A DNA stretch of 64,000 bases. Origin: Thermohalobaculum sp039187815. GTDB lineage: Bacteria; Pseudomonadota; Alphaproteobacteria; Rhodobacterales; Rhodobacteraceae. The notes below the pieces were generated by a model. The model ran no database searches and was not told the DNA's origin. It worked only from the letters and a program-made list of their open reading frames with translations. Numbering within the stretch: position 1 is the stretch's first letter; each line of letters starts with the position of its first letter. Location of the stretch: the NCBI GenBank assembly GCA_039187815.1, contig JBCCZI010000006.1, forward strand, positions 13,949 through 77,948, given 5' to 3'. This document shows, piece by piece, positions 26,466-35,045 of the stretch. Made by a program: the position numbers and the translations under genes.

Positions 26466-26914
26466 CTGACCAGACTCGCACGGCGGCGCGCGCCGTTCGC
26501 GCCGATGCACCGGCCAGCGCCTCGGCCGAGAACCAGCCGCTGCCGGCGGCCCTCACCGCCAAGAGCCCGGCGCAGAAGAGCCCGGTGGAATGGGCCTATC
26601 AGCGCCTCGTGCTCTATATCCGCAAATTCGAGGAGAGCCTCGATGCGGAACACGAGGTGGGTCTTGGCTTTGCCGGATCGGATGCGGGCACGCTGCACAT
26701 CCAAGGGCTGGGCTATTTCGCTCCCGACATTCTCACGTTTTATGGCCGCGATCCCTCGGGCATGCAGACCCATCTGGTGCAGCATGTGAGCCAGCTCAAC
26801 GTGATGCTGAAGGCCGCGCCGAAGCAGGCCGAGACGCCCACGCGAATCGGCTTTGTGCTCTCGCAGGATCTCGAGGCGGGCATGGAGGACGGAGGCGGGG
26901 AGCCCTCAGCGTGA
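26462..26914 (+). CDS. DUF6173 family protein
   Basis: 150 residues. The first 40 are Ala/Pro-rich and probably disordered. The core WAYQRLVLYIRKFEESLDAE followed by GLGFAGSDAGTLHIQGLGYFAPDIL is the conserved block I associate with DUF6173 of Rhodobacteraceae. No catalytic motif is apparent. It is coupled on both sides, between the MBL hydrolase and the isomerase-like gene. Its role may be linked to the same catabolic step; no function is known. Confidence 0.78.
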   Translation: MTDQTRTAARAVRADAPASASAENQPLPAALTAKSPAQKSPVEWAYQRLVLYIRKFEESLDAEHEVGLGFAGSDAGTLHIQGLGYFAPDILTFYGRDPSGMQTHLVQHVSQLNVMLKAAPKQAETPTRIGFVLSQDLEAGMEDGGGEPSA

Positions 26915-27504
26915 GCGCTGCCGAGCTTTCGCTTTGGTTCGACTTTGCCTCGACCTACAGCTATCCGAGCGTGATGACGGCCGAAGCGCGTGCCGCGGCC
27001 CGTGGGCTCCGGCTGCGCTGGCGGCCCGTCCTGCTCGGTCCGATCTTCGCGGCCCAAGGATGGCGCGACTCGCCGTTCAACCTCTACCCCGCCAAGGGCC
27101 GCTATATGTGGCGCGATCTCGAGCGGATCTGCGCGACCGAGGGCTTGCCCTGGCGCCAACCCGAGATTTTTCCGGCCCACAGCCTCCTCGCCGCGCGCGT
27201 CTCGGTTGCAGGGCGTGAGACCCCCTGGCTCGGCGATTTTGTCCGCGGTGTCTTTCGCGCCCAATTCGCCGACGGGTCGGATATCGCCAAGCCGGAGACC
27301 CTGGCTGCGGTGCTCGCCGAGATCGGCGCGGGAGGCGAGGCTCTGGAGGCGGCGGCCAGCGAGCCCGTCAAACAAACGCTACGGGCCGAGGTCGCGGAGG
27401 CGCAGCGGCTGGGCCTGTTCGGCGCCCCCAGTTTCACCGTGGGCGAGGAGCTGTTTTGGGGCCATGATCGCATGGCGGCCGCGCTCGACTGGGCCGGGCG
27501 CTGA
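26911..27504 (+). CDS. 2-hydroxychromene-2-carboxylate isomerase-like protein (DsbA fold)
   Basis: 197 residues from GTG 26911 overlapping the DUF6173 stop. LSLWFDFASTYSYPSVM is the N-terminal DsbA-like segment in which the CXXC pair is replaced by a Ser, as in HCCA isomerases and GST-kappa enzymes. LFGAPSFTVGEELFWGHDRM near the C-terminus holds the cis-Pro loop and the WGxDR signature. It is likely a glutathione-dependent isomerase. Family members act in naphthalene degradation, but the operon context points to a different substrate. Confidence 0.87.
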   Translation: MSAAELSLWFDFASTYSYPSVMTAEARAAARGLRLRWRPVLLGPIFAAQGWRDSPFNLYPAKGRYMWRDLERICATEGLPWRQPEIFPAHSLLAARVSVAGRETPWLGDFVRGVFRAQFADGSDIAKPETLAAVLAEIGAGGEALEAAASEPVKQTLRAEVAEAQRLGLFGAPSFTVGEELFWGHDRMAAALDWAGR

Positions 27505-27639
27505 GCCGTCCCGACCTGCGGCCACCCGCCCGGTGGTGCAATTGGGGGTTCGCCGCTATGGACTTGGCCCGCAGAGCGGAGCAGACAGCCATAGCGTCTC
27601 GGTCGGGCCCGGGATGCTTGCAGCGAAAGGAGACGGTCG

Positions 27640-27774
27640 ATGGGTGAGTACAAGCACGGATCCAAGGACATCACCGAGAACGTTCAGATGTTCAACGGCT
27701 TTCTGAAGGCCAGCGCGATCGTCTTTGGCATCGGCGCGGTGATCCTGATCTTCCTGGCCTTTGTCGGCACCTGA
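27640..27774 (+). CDS. ctaH: aa3-type cytochrome c oxidase subunit IV
   Basis: 44 residues. AAAGGAG at 27626-27632 lies 7 bases before ATG 27640. The sequence opens MGEYKHGSKDI, then one transmembrane helix (ASAIVFGIGAVILIFLAFVG) runs to the end. It matches the small subunit IV of bacterial aa3 oxidases (COX4_pro_2 type), with the usual HGSMDI-like start. It is encoded about 17 kb from the cta operon. The short length explains why automatic callers may miss it. Confidence 0.88.
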   Translation: MGEYKHGSKDITENVQMFNGFLKASAIVFGIGAVILIFLAFVGT

Positions 27775-27790
27775 CCGCCGGGACGGCCGT

Positions 27791-29038
27791 TCAGGCTAAG
27801 GCCTCGCGGGAGAGCGCGTGCCAAGCAGCATCCGAGCGGTCCAGCGCCTCAGACAGCGGCGGGGCGGCCAAGCGCTCGCCATCCATGTCGATCAGCGCCA
27901 ACTTGGCGAGTTTGTCGATGGCGTCGTCGATCTCGAAATCCACCTCGGCGCCGAACCGGTCGTGGAGCCAGCGCTCAATGCGGTGATCGAGCTCTGCCTG
28001 GGTCAGGGGCTCTCCGGCCCGGCGCAGCAGCGCATAGGCCAACAGCGCCTCTTTGACCTCCGAGTCCTCTGACGCGCCGATCAGCATGTCGAAAAATCCG
28101 GCATTGTTGGTGACGCTGTTGAAATAGGCGTTCTCGGCCACCTGCTTCTGATAGCGCAGCTTTTGGCGCTCATACTTCACCCATTGGCGCAGCAGGAACC
28201 CGCCCAGCGCGCCGAGCCCCGAGAGCGCCGCCAGAGCCTGCTTGACCGCATCCTCCTCGACCGTGCCGGCGATCCCCAGATAGGCGCCGACCACCACCAG
28301 CAGCACCGAGAGGGCGGGCACGATGTTGAGCAGGATCGGCACCCCGCCCGCAAGGGCCGGCACCCCCAGGATCAGCTTGTCCCGCACGCTCATGACCACG
28401 CGAGCATTGGGGTAGAGCGTCCGCAGATCTGCCTGCGGGATGTCGCGGAACAGCTTGAGATAGATCCCGCCCGGGCGCAGCCGGTCCGCCTCGTGGCCCG
28501 CCGGCGCAAAGACCGGGTCGATACCGGCCACCAGGATCACATGCTCGAAGACCGGCGCCTCGACTGTCTCGCGGCGGAGCCCGAACAGCTTTGGCACGGT
28601 TATGCTGCGTCCCCGTCGCCCGCGCCCATAGAACCGCAGCACGTCGAAGCCGTCCTCGGTGACCCGCACCTGGGCATTCACGCGCCCGGCGGCATCTTGG
28701 GCCGGGAGCAGCTCGTCCTGCTCGAGCGCCCGGAAATTGGCCGCCTGAATCGCCTCCTCGAGGGTCTCGAGAAAGGCGGCGCGCACAGGCGGATCGGCCG
28801 GCAGCGCGCCCTTGCCGGGCTGGTCGGGATTGAAACCGAGATAGAGTTCCTTCAGCCGCTCGCGCAGCTCGAAGAACTCGATGTGGAACAACAGGGTCAG
28901 CCGGCGGGCCAACGTGTCAAAGGCGTCGCGGGTCTCGCCCTCGGGCAGTTCCTCGGACAGCTTGGCCACCAGAACTCGCCGGCCGACGGGGATATAGCGC
29001 CCACGTGGCGGATGATCAGGGCTCGCCTCTGCGTCCAT
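27791..29038 (-). CDS. DUF3754 (TMEM143-like) membrane protein
   Basis: 415 residues from ATG 29038; a TTG ten codons upstream overlaps the dipeptidase gene. The N-terminal half is soluble (RGRYIPVGRRVLVAKLSEEL, FHIEFFELRERLKELY). A central pair of transmembrane helices spans GVPALAGGVPILLNIVPALSVLLVVVGAYLGIAG. A C-terminal helical region has LLAYALLRRAGEPLTQAELD. This is the DUF3754/TMEM143 family, whose human member is mitochondrial. The function is unknown. It starts 7 bases downstream of the M19 dipeptidase gene and probably shares its transcript. Confidence 0.82.
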   Translation of the reverse strand: MDAEASPDHPPRGRYIPVGRRVLVAKLSEELPEGETRDAFDTLARRLTLLFHIEFFELRERLKELYLGFNPDQPGKGALPADPPVRAAFLETLEEAIQAANFRALEQDELLPAQDAAGRVNAQVRVTEDGFDVLRFYGRGRRGRSITVPKLFGLRRETVEAPVFEHVILVAGIDPVFAPAGHEADRLRPGGIYLKLFRDIPQADLRTLYPNARVVMSVRDKLILGVPALAGGVPILLNIVPALSVLLVVVGAYLGIAGTVEEDAVKQALAALSGLGALGGFLLRQWVKYERQKLRYQKQVAENAYFNSVTNNAGFFDMLIGASEDSEVKEALLAYALLRRAGEPLTQAELDHRIERWLHDRFGAEVDFEIDDAIDKLAKLALIDMDGERLAAPPLSEALDRSDAAWHALSREALA

Positions 29039-29045
29039 CGCTGCG

Positions 29046-30113
29046 CTATTCCCCAGCTGCCCGGTCAAGCGCCCGCAGCCAGTTCTCGCGGCAGATCTTC
29101 GCGATCAGTGCCTCGCCATAGCTGGCCTGGCGCATGGCCGCCACAAGCCGCCCCAACCCTGTGACGTCGCCGATCTCGTTCGGCAGCTCGCACCCGTCGA
29201 AATCCGAGCCCAGCGCGACCCCATCCTCACCCAAACGCTCGAGCAGGTGATCGAGATGGCGCAACATCATCTCGATTGGCGTGTCGTTCTCGTGTCGGCA
29301 ATCGGGCCGCAGGAAACAGACATGGAAGTTCAACCCGACCAGACCGGCGCTCTCGGCCACCGCGTCGAGCTGGCGATCGGTCAGGTTGCGCGCATTGGGT
29401 GAGACCGCATGTGCGTTCGAATGCGACGCAATGAGCGGCCGCGAGGCGATCCGGGCGACATCCCAAAACCCGGCCTCGCTGAGATGGGCGAGGTCCACCA
29501 GGATGCCGAGCGCTTCGCAGGCGCGCACCAGATGGTGGCCAGCCTCGGTCAGCCCGGATCCGAGCTCGATCTGGGGCCGATAGGACATAGGCGCGCCTTC
29601 CCCGAAGGCGTTCGGCCGTGACCAAACCAGCCCCAAGGAGCGCAACCCGGCGGCGTGGAGCACCTCGAGCGTGTCGAGATTGGTGTCGATGCATTCGGCG
29701 CCCTCGATATGAGGCACCATGGCGATGCGATCGGCGGCCATGGCGGAGCGCACTTCGTCGGCCGAGAGGCAGATCGCCACGTCTTGCGGATGTCTCCGCG
29801 CCAGACGCTGCATCCGCGCGAACAGCGCCATGGTGAAGGCCAAAGCCGTCGGCTGGTCCACCGGTCGGAAATGGGCCGGATCCACGCGGTCATAGGGGGT
29901 GTCGAGGTCATGCACCCGGGCCGGCGTGTACATGGCAAAGAGCCCACCGGCAAAGCCGCCCTGGCGCGCGCGGGGCAGGTCGATGTCGAGATCGGGCGCG
30001 CCGGCTCCGAAATCGAGCGCCGTCTTGGTCCGCTCGGCCACCTCAAGCTTCAGCAGCGTGTCGTTGTGCCCGTCGAACACCGAAACCGGCGGGGTGGCGA
30101 AGCGGTCGTGCAT
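29046..30113 (-). CDS. M19 family membrane dipeptidase
   Basis: 355 residues. Zinc ligands are visible in order: VFDGHNDTL (HxD), HIEGAECID (bridging Glu), LASHSNAHAVSPNARNLTD and GSDFDGCELP. The family (renal-dipeptidase-like) hydrolyses dipeptides, including D-residue C-termini. GAGGAGG 7 bases upstream favours ATG 30113 over an ATG eleven codons earlier. No signal peptide is seen, so it is probably cytoplasmic. It is followed closely by the DUF3754 gene. Confidence 0.92.
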   Translation of the reverse strand: MHDRFATPPVSVFDGHNDTLLKLEVAERTKTALDFGAGAPDLDIDLPRARQGGFAGGLFAMYTPARVHDLDTPYDRVDPAHFRPVDQPTALAFTMALFARMQRLARRHPQDVAICLSADEVRSAMAADRIAMVPHIEGAECIDTNLDTLEVLHAAGLRSLGLVWSRPNAFGEGAPMSYRPQIELGSGLTEAGHHLVRACEALGILVDLAHLSEAGFWDVARIASRPLIASHSNAHAVSPNARNLTDRQLDAVAESAGLVGLNFHVCFLRPDCRHENDTPIEMMLRHLDHLLERLGEDGVALGSDFDGCELPNEIGDVTGLGRLVAAMRQASYGEALIAKICRENWLRALDRAAGE

Positions 30114-30412
30114 CGGTCTGACCTCCTCAGCCTCGGGCGCTGTCATGAGAGGGTCCTGACGCCGGGGTGACCGGTGGAACCTCTCACGCAGATGGGGTCG
30201 CCGCATATGGCCCAGGGGCGGGCGCTGCGGTGACATGCGCAAGATCGTTGCTGAGAGGCCAAAAGGTCAACCCCTGCCGGTCTCTGCGCCGCCTTCTGGC
30301 GGCAACCGGGTCGCCCCTGCGGCCGGGGCGTTGCCGCGATGCCCCTTTGCGGTGGCCGCCGAGCGGCGCAAGGCCGTAAGAGATCGCGGACCGACCTCTG
30401 ATTCGCCTGGTC
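30114..30412. other. 299-base gap without a recognisable gene
   Basis: This stretch lies upstream of the dipeptidase and downstream of the class III aminotransferase, both leftward. It holds an imperfect hairpin at 30277-30309, whose core arms GCCGCC (30288-30293) and GGCGGC (30298-30303) enclose TTCT. That could terminate the aminotransferase transcript, but there is no T-run. A rightward open frame of 81 codons starting at 30235 has no protein-like features. The dipeptidase promoter should lie here; none is clear. Confidence 0.4.
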
Positions 30413-31762
30413 TCACAGCACCGTATCGAGCGCCGTCGCCAGTTTGTCCGTCAGCTCGCCGATCTGGTCGTCAGAGATGATAAAGGGCGGCGCCAGCAGG
30501 ACATGGTCGCCGCGCTGCCCATCCAGCGTGCCTTGCATCGGATAGCAGATGAGCCCGGCCTCGAAAGCCGCCTTTTTCAGGCGCGGGGCGATCCGGCGGT
30601 CGGGGTCGAAGGGCGTCTTGGTCTCTCGGTCGACCACAATCTCGATCCCGCGGAACAGTCCGCGCCCGCGCAGATCGCCCACATGGGGGTGCTGGCCGAA
30701 ACGGGCCTCGAGCGCGCCCGCAAGCCGTTCGCCCTGGACCTGCGCGTGGTCAACCGCCCCACCGGTCAGCTTGCGCAGAACCGCGAGACCCGCCGCCGCC
30801 GCCGTCGGGTGCCCGATATAGGTGTGCCCGTGCTGAAAGAAGCCCGAGCCTGCGGCGATGGTGTCATAGATCTCAGCTGTGCAGAGCATCGCGCCGATGG
30901 GCTGATAGCCGGCGCCGAGCCCCTTGGCGATGACCGCGATGTCTGGGGCGATGCCGTCCTGCTCCGAGGCCCACAGCGTGCCGGTGCGCCCCATGCCGCA
31001 CATCACCTCGTCCAGGATCAAGAGCATGCCGTGGCGGTCGCAGATCTCGCGGATCGCTTTGAAATAGCCTGGGGCCGGCGGCACGGCGCCCATGGTGGCG
31101 CCGACGACGGGCTCGGCCATGAAGGCCATCACGGTCTCGGGGCCGAGGCGTTCGATCTCGGCCTCGAGCGCCGCTGCGGCACGCAGGCCGTACTCGTCAG
31201 CGCTCTCGCCGTCCTGCTGATGGCGATAGGCGAAGCAAGGATCGATATGGCTCATCTCGAGCAGCAGCGGCGCAAATTGCTGGCGCCGCCAGGCATTGCC
31301 ACCGGCCGAGAGCGCGCCGAGCGTGTTGCCGTGATAGCTCTGGCGCCGCGCGATAAGGTGGCGCCGCTCGGGCTGGCCGCGCTCGACAAAGTACTGCCGG
31401 GCGAGCTTGATCGCGGCCTCGGCGCCCTCGGACCCGCCCGAGACGAAATAGACCCGGTCGAGACCCTCGGGCGCCGTCTCGATCAGCAGATCGGCCAGCG
31501 CCTCGGCGGGCTCGGAGGTGAAAAAGCCGGTATGGGCAAAGGCCACCCGGTCGAGCTGGTCCTTGATGGCTGCGATCACGTCCTGGTCCCCGTGGCCGAG
31601 GCACGAGACCGCCGCGCCGCCCGAGCCGTCGAGATACCGCTTGCCGTCGCGATCGATCAGATAACAGCCCTCGCCCCCCACGGCGACAGGCGGGTTCAGC
31701 TTGGAATGCCTGGGGAAGACATGGCTGGGCGCAGGGCTTGAGGGCTGGGCGGTGGCGGACAT
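30413..31762 (-). CDS. Class III aminotransferase (aspartate aminotransferase family)
   Basis: 449 residues. The PLP lysine is in DIAVIAKGLGAGYQPIGAM, preceded by LLILDEVMCGMGRTG with the pyridine-binding Asp. VSGGSEGAEAAIKLARQY and the GxGLFRGIE-type segment GRGLFRGIEIV also fit class III. Family members act on omega-amines, beta-amino acids, diamines or ornithine. It stands alone between the dipeptidase and the ABC exporter, so the substrate cannot be inferred. ATG 31762 is the only good start. Confidence 0.9.
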   Translation of the reverse strand: MSATAQPSSPAPSHVFPRHSKLNPPVAVGGEGCYLIDRDGKRYLDGSGGAAVSCLGHGDQDVIAAIKDQLDRVAFAHTGFFTSEPAEALADLLIETAPEGLDRVYFVSGGSEGAEAAIKLARQYFVERGQPERRHLIARRQSYHGNTLGALSAGGNAWRRQQFAPLLLEMSHIDPCFAYRHQQDGESADEYGLRAAAALEAEIERLGPETVMAFMAEPVVGATMGAVPPAPGYFKAIREICDRHGMLLILDEVMCGMGRTGTLWASEQDGIAPDIAVIAKGLGAGYQPIGAMLCTAEIYDTIAAGSGFFQHGHTYIGHPTAAAAGLAVLRKLTGGAVDHAQVQGERLAGALEARFGQHPHVGDLRGRGLFRGIEIVVDRETKTPFDPDRRIAPRLKKAAFEAGLICYPMQGTLDGQRGDHVLLAPPFIISDDQIGELTDKLATALDTVL

Positions 31763-31846
31763 GGGGCGGGCCTTTCGTGGCCATTTGTGAGCCTCCCTAC
31801 CCTAGGCGCGCGCCGCATGAAGCTCAAGTCGAGGGGGCGCCCGTGA

Positions 31847-33664
31847 TCAATCGCGGAACTGCAGGTCGTAGAGCCGGCCATAGAGCCCGCCGCCCTCACG
31901 CAGATCGGCATGAGAGCCGCTCTCCTGCACGCGCCCGTCCTCGATCACGTGGATCACGTCCGCATGGCGCACGGTCGACAGGCGGTGGGCGATCACGATG
32001 GTCGTCCGGCCTTTCATCAGCCGTTCCAGCGCCTCGGTCACCACGGCCTCGGACGCCGCGTCGAGCGCTGAGGTTGGCTCGTCGAGCAGCAGGATCGGCG
32101 CCTCGCGCAGCATGGCGCGCGCGATCGCCACGCGCTGGCGCTCTCCGCCCGAGAGCTGCGCCCCGTTCTCGCCGATCTCGGTGGCATAGCCCTTGGGCAT
32201 CTTGCGGATGAACTGGTCGGCATTGGCGGCCTTTGCGGCGGCCTCGACCTCGGCATCGGTGGCCCCGAGCCGGCCCATGCGGATGTTCGAGCGCACATCG
32301 CCCTCGAACAGATAGGCGTCTTGCGCCACATAGGCGATCGCTTTGCGCAGGCTGTCGAAGGTCACCTCGCGCAGGTCCTGCCCGTCGATCCGCACGCGGC
32401 CCCGGCCCGGGTCGAAAAAGCGCTCGATCATGGCAAAGACGGTGGATTTACCGGCGCCTGAGGGGCCGACCAAGGCGGTCACTTTGCCAGCCGGCGCAAC
32501 CAGGTCGATGCCGCGGAGCGCCGGCGATTTCTGTCCATAGCGGAAGCGCACGCCCTCGAGCCGCACCTCCCCGCCTTGGACCGTCAGTGGGCGGGCATCG
32601 GGCGCCTCGGAGATCTTGGGCGGGTTGTCGAGCAGCTTGTAGAGCATCTCGACTCCGACCAAAGCCGCGGAGAGCGTGATGTTCAGCCGCGCCAGCCGCT
32701 TGGCCGGGTCATAGGCCAACAGCAGGGCGGTGATGAAGGAGAAGAACGCCCCCGGATCGCCCCCCGCGTAGACCACCCGCCAGCCGCCATAGGCGATGAC
32801 CGCTGCGATCGCGAGGCCACCAAAGGTCTCCATCAGTGGGTTGGTCGCCGCCTGCGCCTGGGCGATGCGGTCGCCGCGCTCGCGCACATCCTCGACAGCC
32901 GCCTCCATATCGTCGCGCATACGGGGCTCGAGCCCAAAGGCCTTCACCACCTTGGCGCCCTGGGCGGTCTGCTGGATCGTGGTGATGATCTTGGCCATCG
33001 AAAGAAGCTCGGCCCGAGCCACCGCCTTGACCTTCTTGACCAACAACCACTCGCCATAGGCGATGGGCGGCCCGACCAAGAGCGCGATGCCCGCCAGCAT
33101 CGGGTCCTGCACCAGCATCACGATCCCCAGCGCCACCAGCGTCAGCAAATCGCGGCCCATGGTGGTGACGACGAGGTTGATCGCCTCGCGCGCCGAGCGA
33201 GCGTTCTGGCTAAAGCGCATCGAGAGCTGGCCGGTCGTCATCTTGTCGTAGAAATCCAGCCGGTGGCGCTGCACATGATCAAACAGGCGCATCTGGATAT
33301 CGGCCACGACCCGGTTGCCGACGCGGGTCAGGATCACCGCCTGAACATAGCTGGCGAAGCCCTTGACCGTGAAGATCGCGGCCACCGAGCCCGCCAGGAT
33401 CCACACCATCTGCGGATTGCGGTCGATGAAGATGTCGTTGATCACATCGCGCATCAGCCAGGCGCTGAGGCCTGTGGTGCCGGCCACCAAGGCCATGAAG
33501 ACAAAGGCCACCGCAAAGCGGCGCCAATGCTGCAGCCCGTTCTCGCGGACCAGCCGGGCCAGCAGCGCCAGATCCGTGGGCGGCTTCTGCGCGGGTTTGG
33601 CCTCGCCAGCGCCGGGCGTGCGATAGCCGGCCGTCTGCTCGGCTTGCTGCGGCTCTTCGGTCAT
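31847..33664 (-). CDS. MsbA-like ABC exporter (fused permease-ATPase)
   Basis: 605 residues. A six-helix ABC_membrane domain (about residues 40-330) is fused to an ATPase domain. Walker A is GPSGAGKSTV, the signature is LSGGERQRVAIAR, Walker B is ILLLDEPTSALD and the switch is IAHRLST. The architecture is that of MsbA and related lipid or glycolipid flippases that act as homodimers. The gene is last in the leftward glycan operon, 29 bases after a glycosyltransferase, which suggests it flips that pathway's product. A general lipid A role (MsbA itself) is the alternative. Confidence 0.9.
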   Translation of the reverse strand: MTEEPQQAEQTAGYRTPGAGEAKPAQKPPTDLALLARLVRENGLQHWRRFAVAFVFMALVAGTTGLSAWLMRDVINDIFIDRNPQMVWILAGSVAAIFTVKGFASYVQAVILTRVGNRVVADIQMRLFDHVQRHRLDFYDKMTTGQLSMRFSQNARSAREAINLVVTTMGRDLLTLVALGIVMLVQDPMLAGIALLVGPPIAYGEWLLVKKVKAVARAELLSMAKIITTIQQTAQGAKVVKAFGLEPRMRDDMEAAVEDVRERGDRIAQAQAATNPLMETFGGLAIAAVIAYGGWRVVYAGGDPGAFFSFITALLLAYDPAKRLARLNITLSAALVGVEMLYKLLDNPPKISEAPDARPLTVQGGEVRLEGVRFRYGQKSPALRGIDLVAPAGKVTALVGPSGAGKSTVFAMIERFFDPGRGRVRIDGQDLREVTFDSLRKAIAYVAQDAYLFEGDVRSNIRMGRLGATDAEVEAAAKAANADQFIRKMPKGYATEIGENGAQLSGGERQRVAIARAMLREAPILLLDEPTSALDAASEAVVTEALERLMKGRTTIVIAHRLSTVRHADVIHVIEDGRVQESGSHADLREGGGLYGRLYDLQFRD

Positions 33665-33693
33665 CGGGTGGAGGTCATGCTGCGGGCCAGGGA

Positions 33694-34857
33694 TCAGCGC
33701 CGGAGCCCGACGGCGGGACGCAGGCCGCCACCGACCTGCTGCGCCTCCGCCGCGGCGGCCCCCGCCTCCCATCGCTTGGCGCAGGCCTGAAGAGCCTCGG
33801 CCGCCGCCGAAATGCGCACCTCGGCCCAGGTGAAATCTCGGTCGGGATAGTGCCCCGTCCAGTCGCGATAGGGCGTCGGCGACCAGGGCAGCGGGTGATA
33901 ATTGGCAAAAGCCGGCCCGTACTCGGCATTGGCCGAGAAATCCGTGGCCAGAACCTCGATACCAGCCTCGAGGCTTTCGCGAATATTCAGGCCATAGCCT
34001 TCGGCCCGGTGGAGCGAAAGATACACATCCGGCGCGCGCTGCAACCCGGCAATCTCATCTGGCTCGAATTCGTGTTCGATGATGCGGATGTTGCTGGCGC
34101 CGCCGATCATCTCCTCAAGCTCGCCAATCACACAGCGCGTGCGCTTCGAGACGCGGAGCTTGAGCAGCAGTACCCTGGTCGGATCATCGCCGAACGCCGC
34201 CTGCCAGGCCGCCACATGGGCCCACGGGTTCTTGCGCGCTGGGCAGGAGCAGAGGTCCATGATGGCGAGACCGAGGAAGGCGTCCGCAGGCACGCCAAAG
34301 GCGCTTCGTTCGAACGGCGTGACGCGCGGGGGCGGCGTGACCGCATGGGCCCGGAGCGTAACAGGGATATCGCCTGCGGCCGAGGCAAGAGCGCGCCGGC
34401 TGTACTCCGACGGCGTCCAGATCTCGTGCACCACGTCGAGAGCAAAGCGCCAGTCGCCGGGAAAGATCGGCGTTTCCCAGACCCAAAGCCCGATGCGCCG
34501 GGCACGCGTCAAGCGAGCCGGCGGCACCGCGGCCAGCAGCGAGGGATAGCTGTCGGGCGGCGACAAGAGGAAGAGCGTGCCGATCTCAGGCCCGCTCGGG
34601 TGCACCAAGGCCGGGCCGTCCTGGCGTGTCGCCGCCAAATCAATCGTCTCGATATCGGGCCATGCCGCGCGCAGGCGTTCCAGCTCATAGAGCGCTGCGC
34701 GGCTGAGCCCGCTGGCCCCGGAGAAATCGCCGAGCGCCAGGGCAGGGCCACCGCCCACAGGCTGGGCGGCTTTGGCATACGGCGCGACGGCAGCAATGTT
34801 CTCGCGGATCCAGCGGCGGCGGCGCGAGGGCATCCGGATCCTGCGCCATGCCATGGT
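33694..34857 (-). CDS. Glycosyltransferase (GT-B, group 1-like)
   Basis: 387 residues from ATG 34857, with GGAG 7 bases upstream. The frame stays open to a TTG at 35049 that overlaps the previous stop, so 64 extra residues are possible. IGLWVWETPIFPGDW and HEIWTPSEYSRRAL are typical of GTs with an acceptor-side WExxxxP motif. DLCSCPARKNPWAHVAAW and YLSLHRAEGYGLNIRESLEAGIEVLATDFS give the donor-site Glu pair. It probably adds a sugar to the surface glycan made by this locus. Specificity is unknown. Confidence 0.83.
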   Translation of the reverse strand, partial: TMAWRRIRMPSRRRRWIRENIAAVAPYAKAAQPVGGGPALALGDFSGASGLSRAALYELERLRAAWPDIETIDLAATRQDGPALVHPSGPEIGTLFLLSPPDSYPSLLAAVPPARLTRARRIGLWVWETPIFPGDWRFALDVVHEIWTPSEYSRRALASAAGDIPVTLRAHAVTPPPRVTPFERSAFGVPADAFLGLAIMDLCSCPARKNPWAHVAAWQAAFGDDPTRVLLLKLRVSKRTRCVIGELEEMIGGASNIRIIEHEFEPDEIAGLQRAPDVYLSLHRAEGYGLNIRESLEAGIEVLATDFSANAEYGPAFANYHPLPWSPTPYRDWTGHYPDRDFTWAEVRISAAAEALQACAKRWEAGAAAAEAQQVGGGLRPAVGLRR

Positions 34858-35045
34858 CACGCTCCAGCGCGCTCGGGCTCGGGGCCAGCGTCGGAACCGC
34901 CGTTCCGGGTCGTCGGTCTGCTCGCTCAAGATCGGATCCGTGTGTGACGCATCGGATGCATTCGCGGTCTTAACCGCTTGGCGCCCGGGCGTCCAGCCGG
35001 CGCCGGGCGATGAGCCAAAGCTTTGCCCGGAATGCGGCGTGTCGG

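Noticed and set aside
30235..30480. 81-codon rightward open frame in the dipeptidase-aminotransferase gap
   Set aside because: No ribosome site, no hydrophobic or domain-like pattern, and its end runs into the aminotransferase gene on the other strand.
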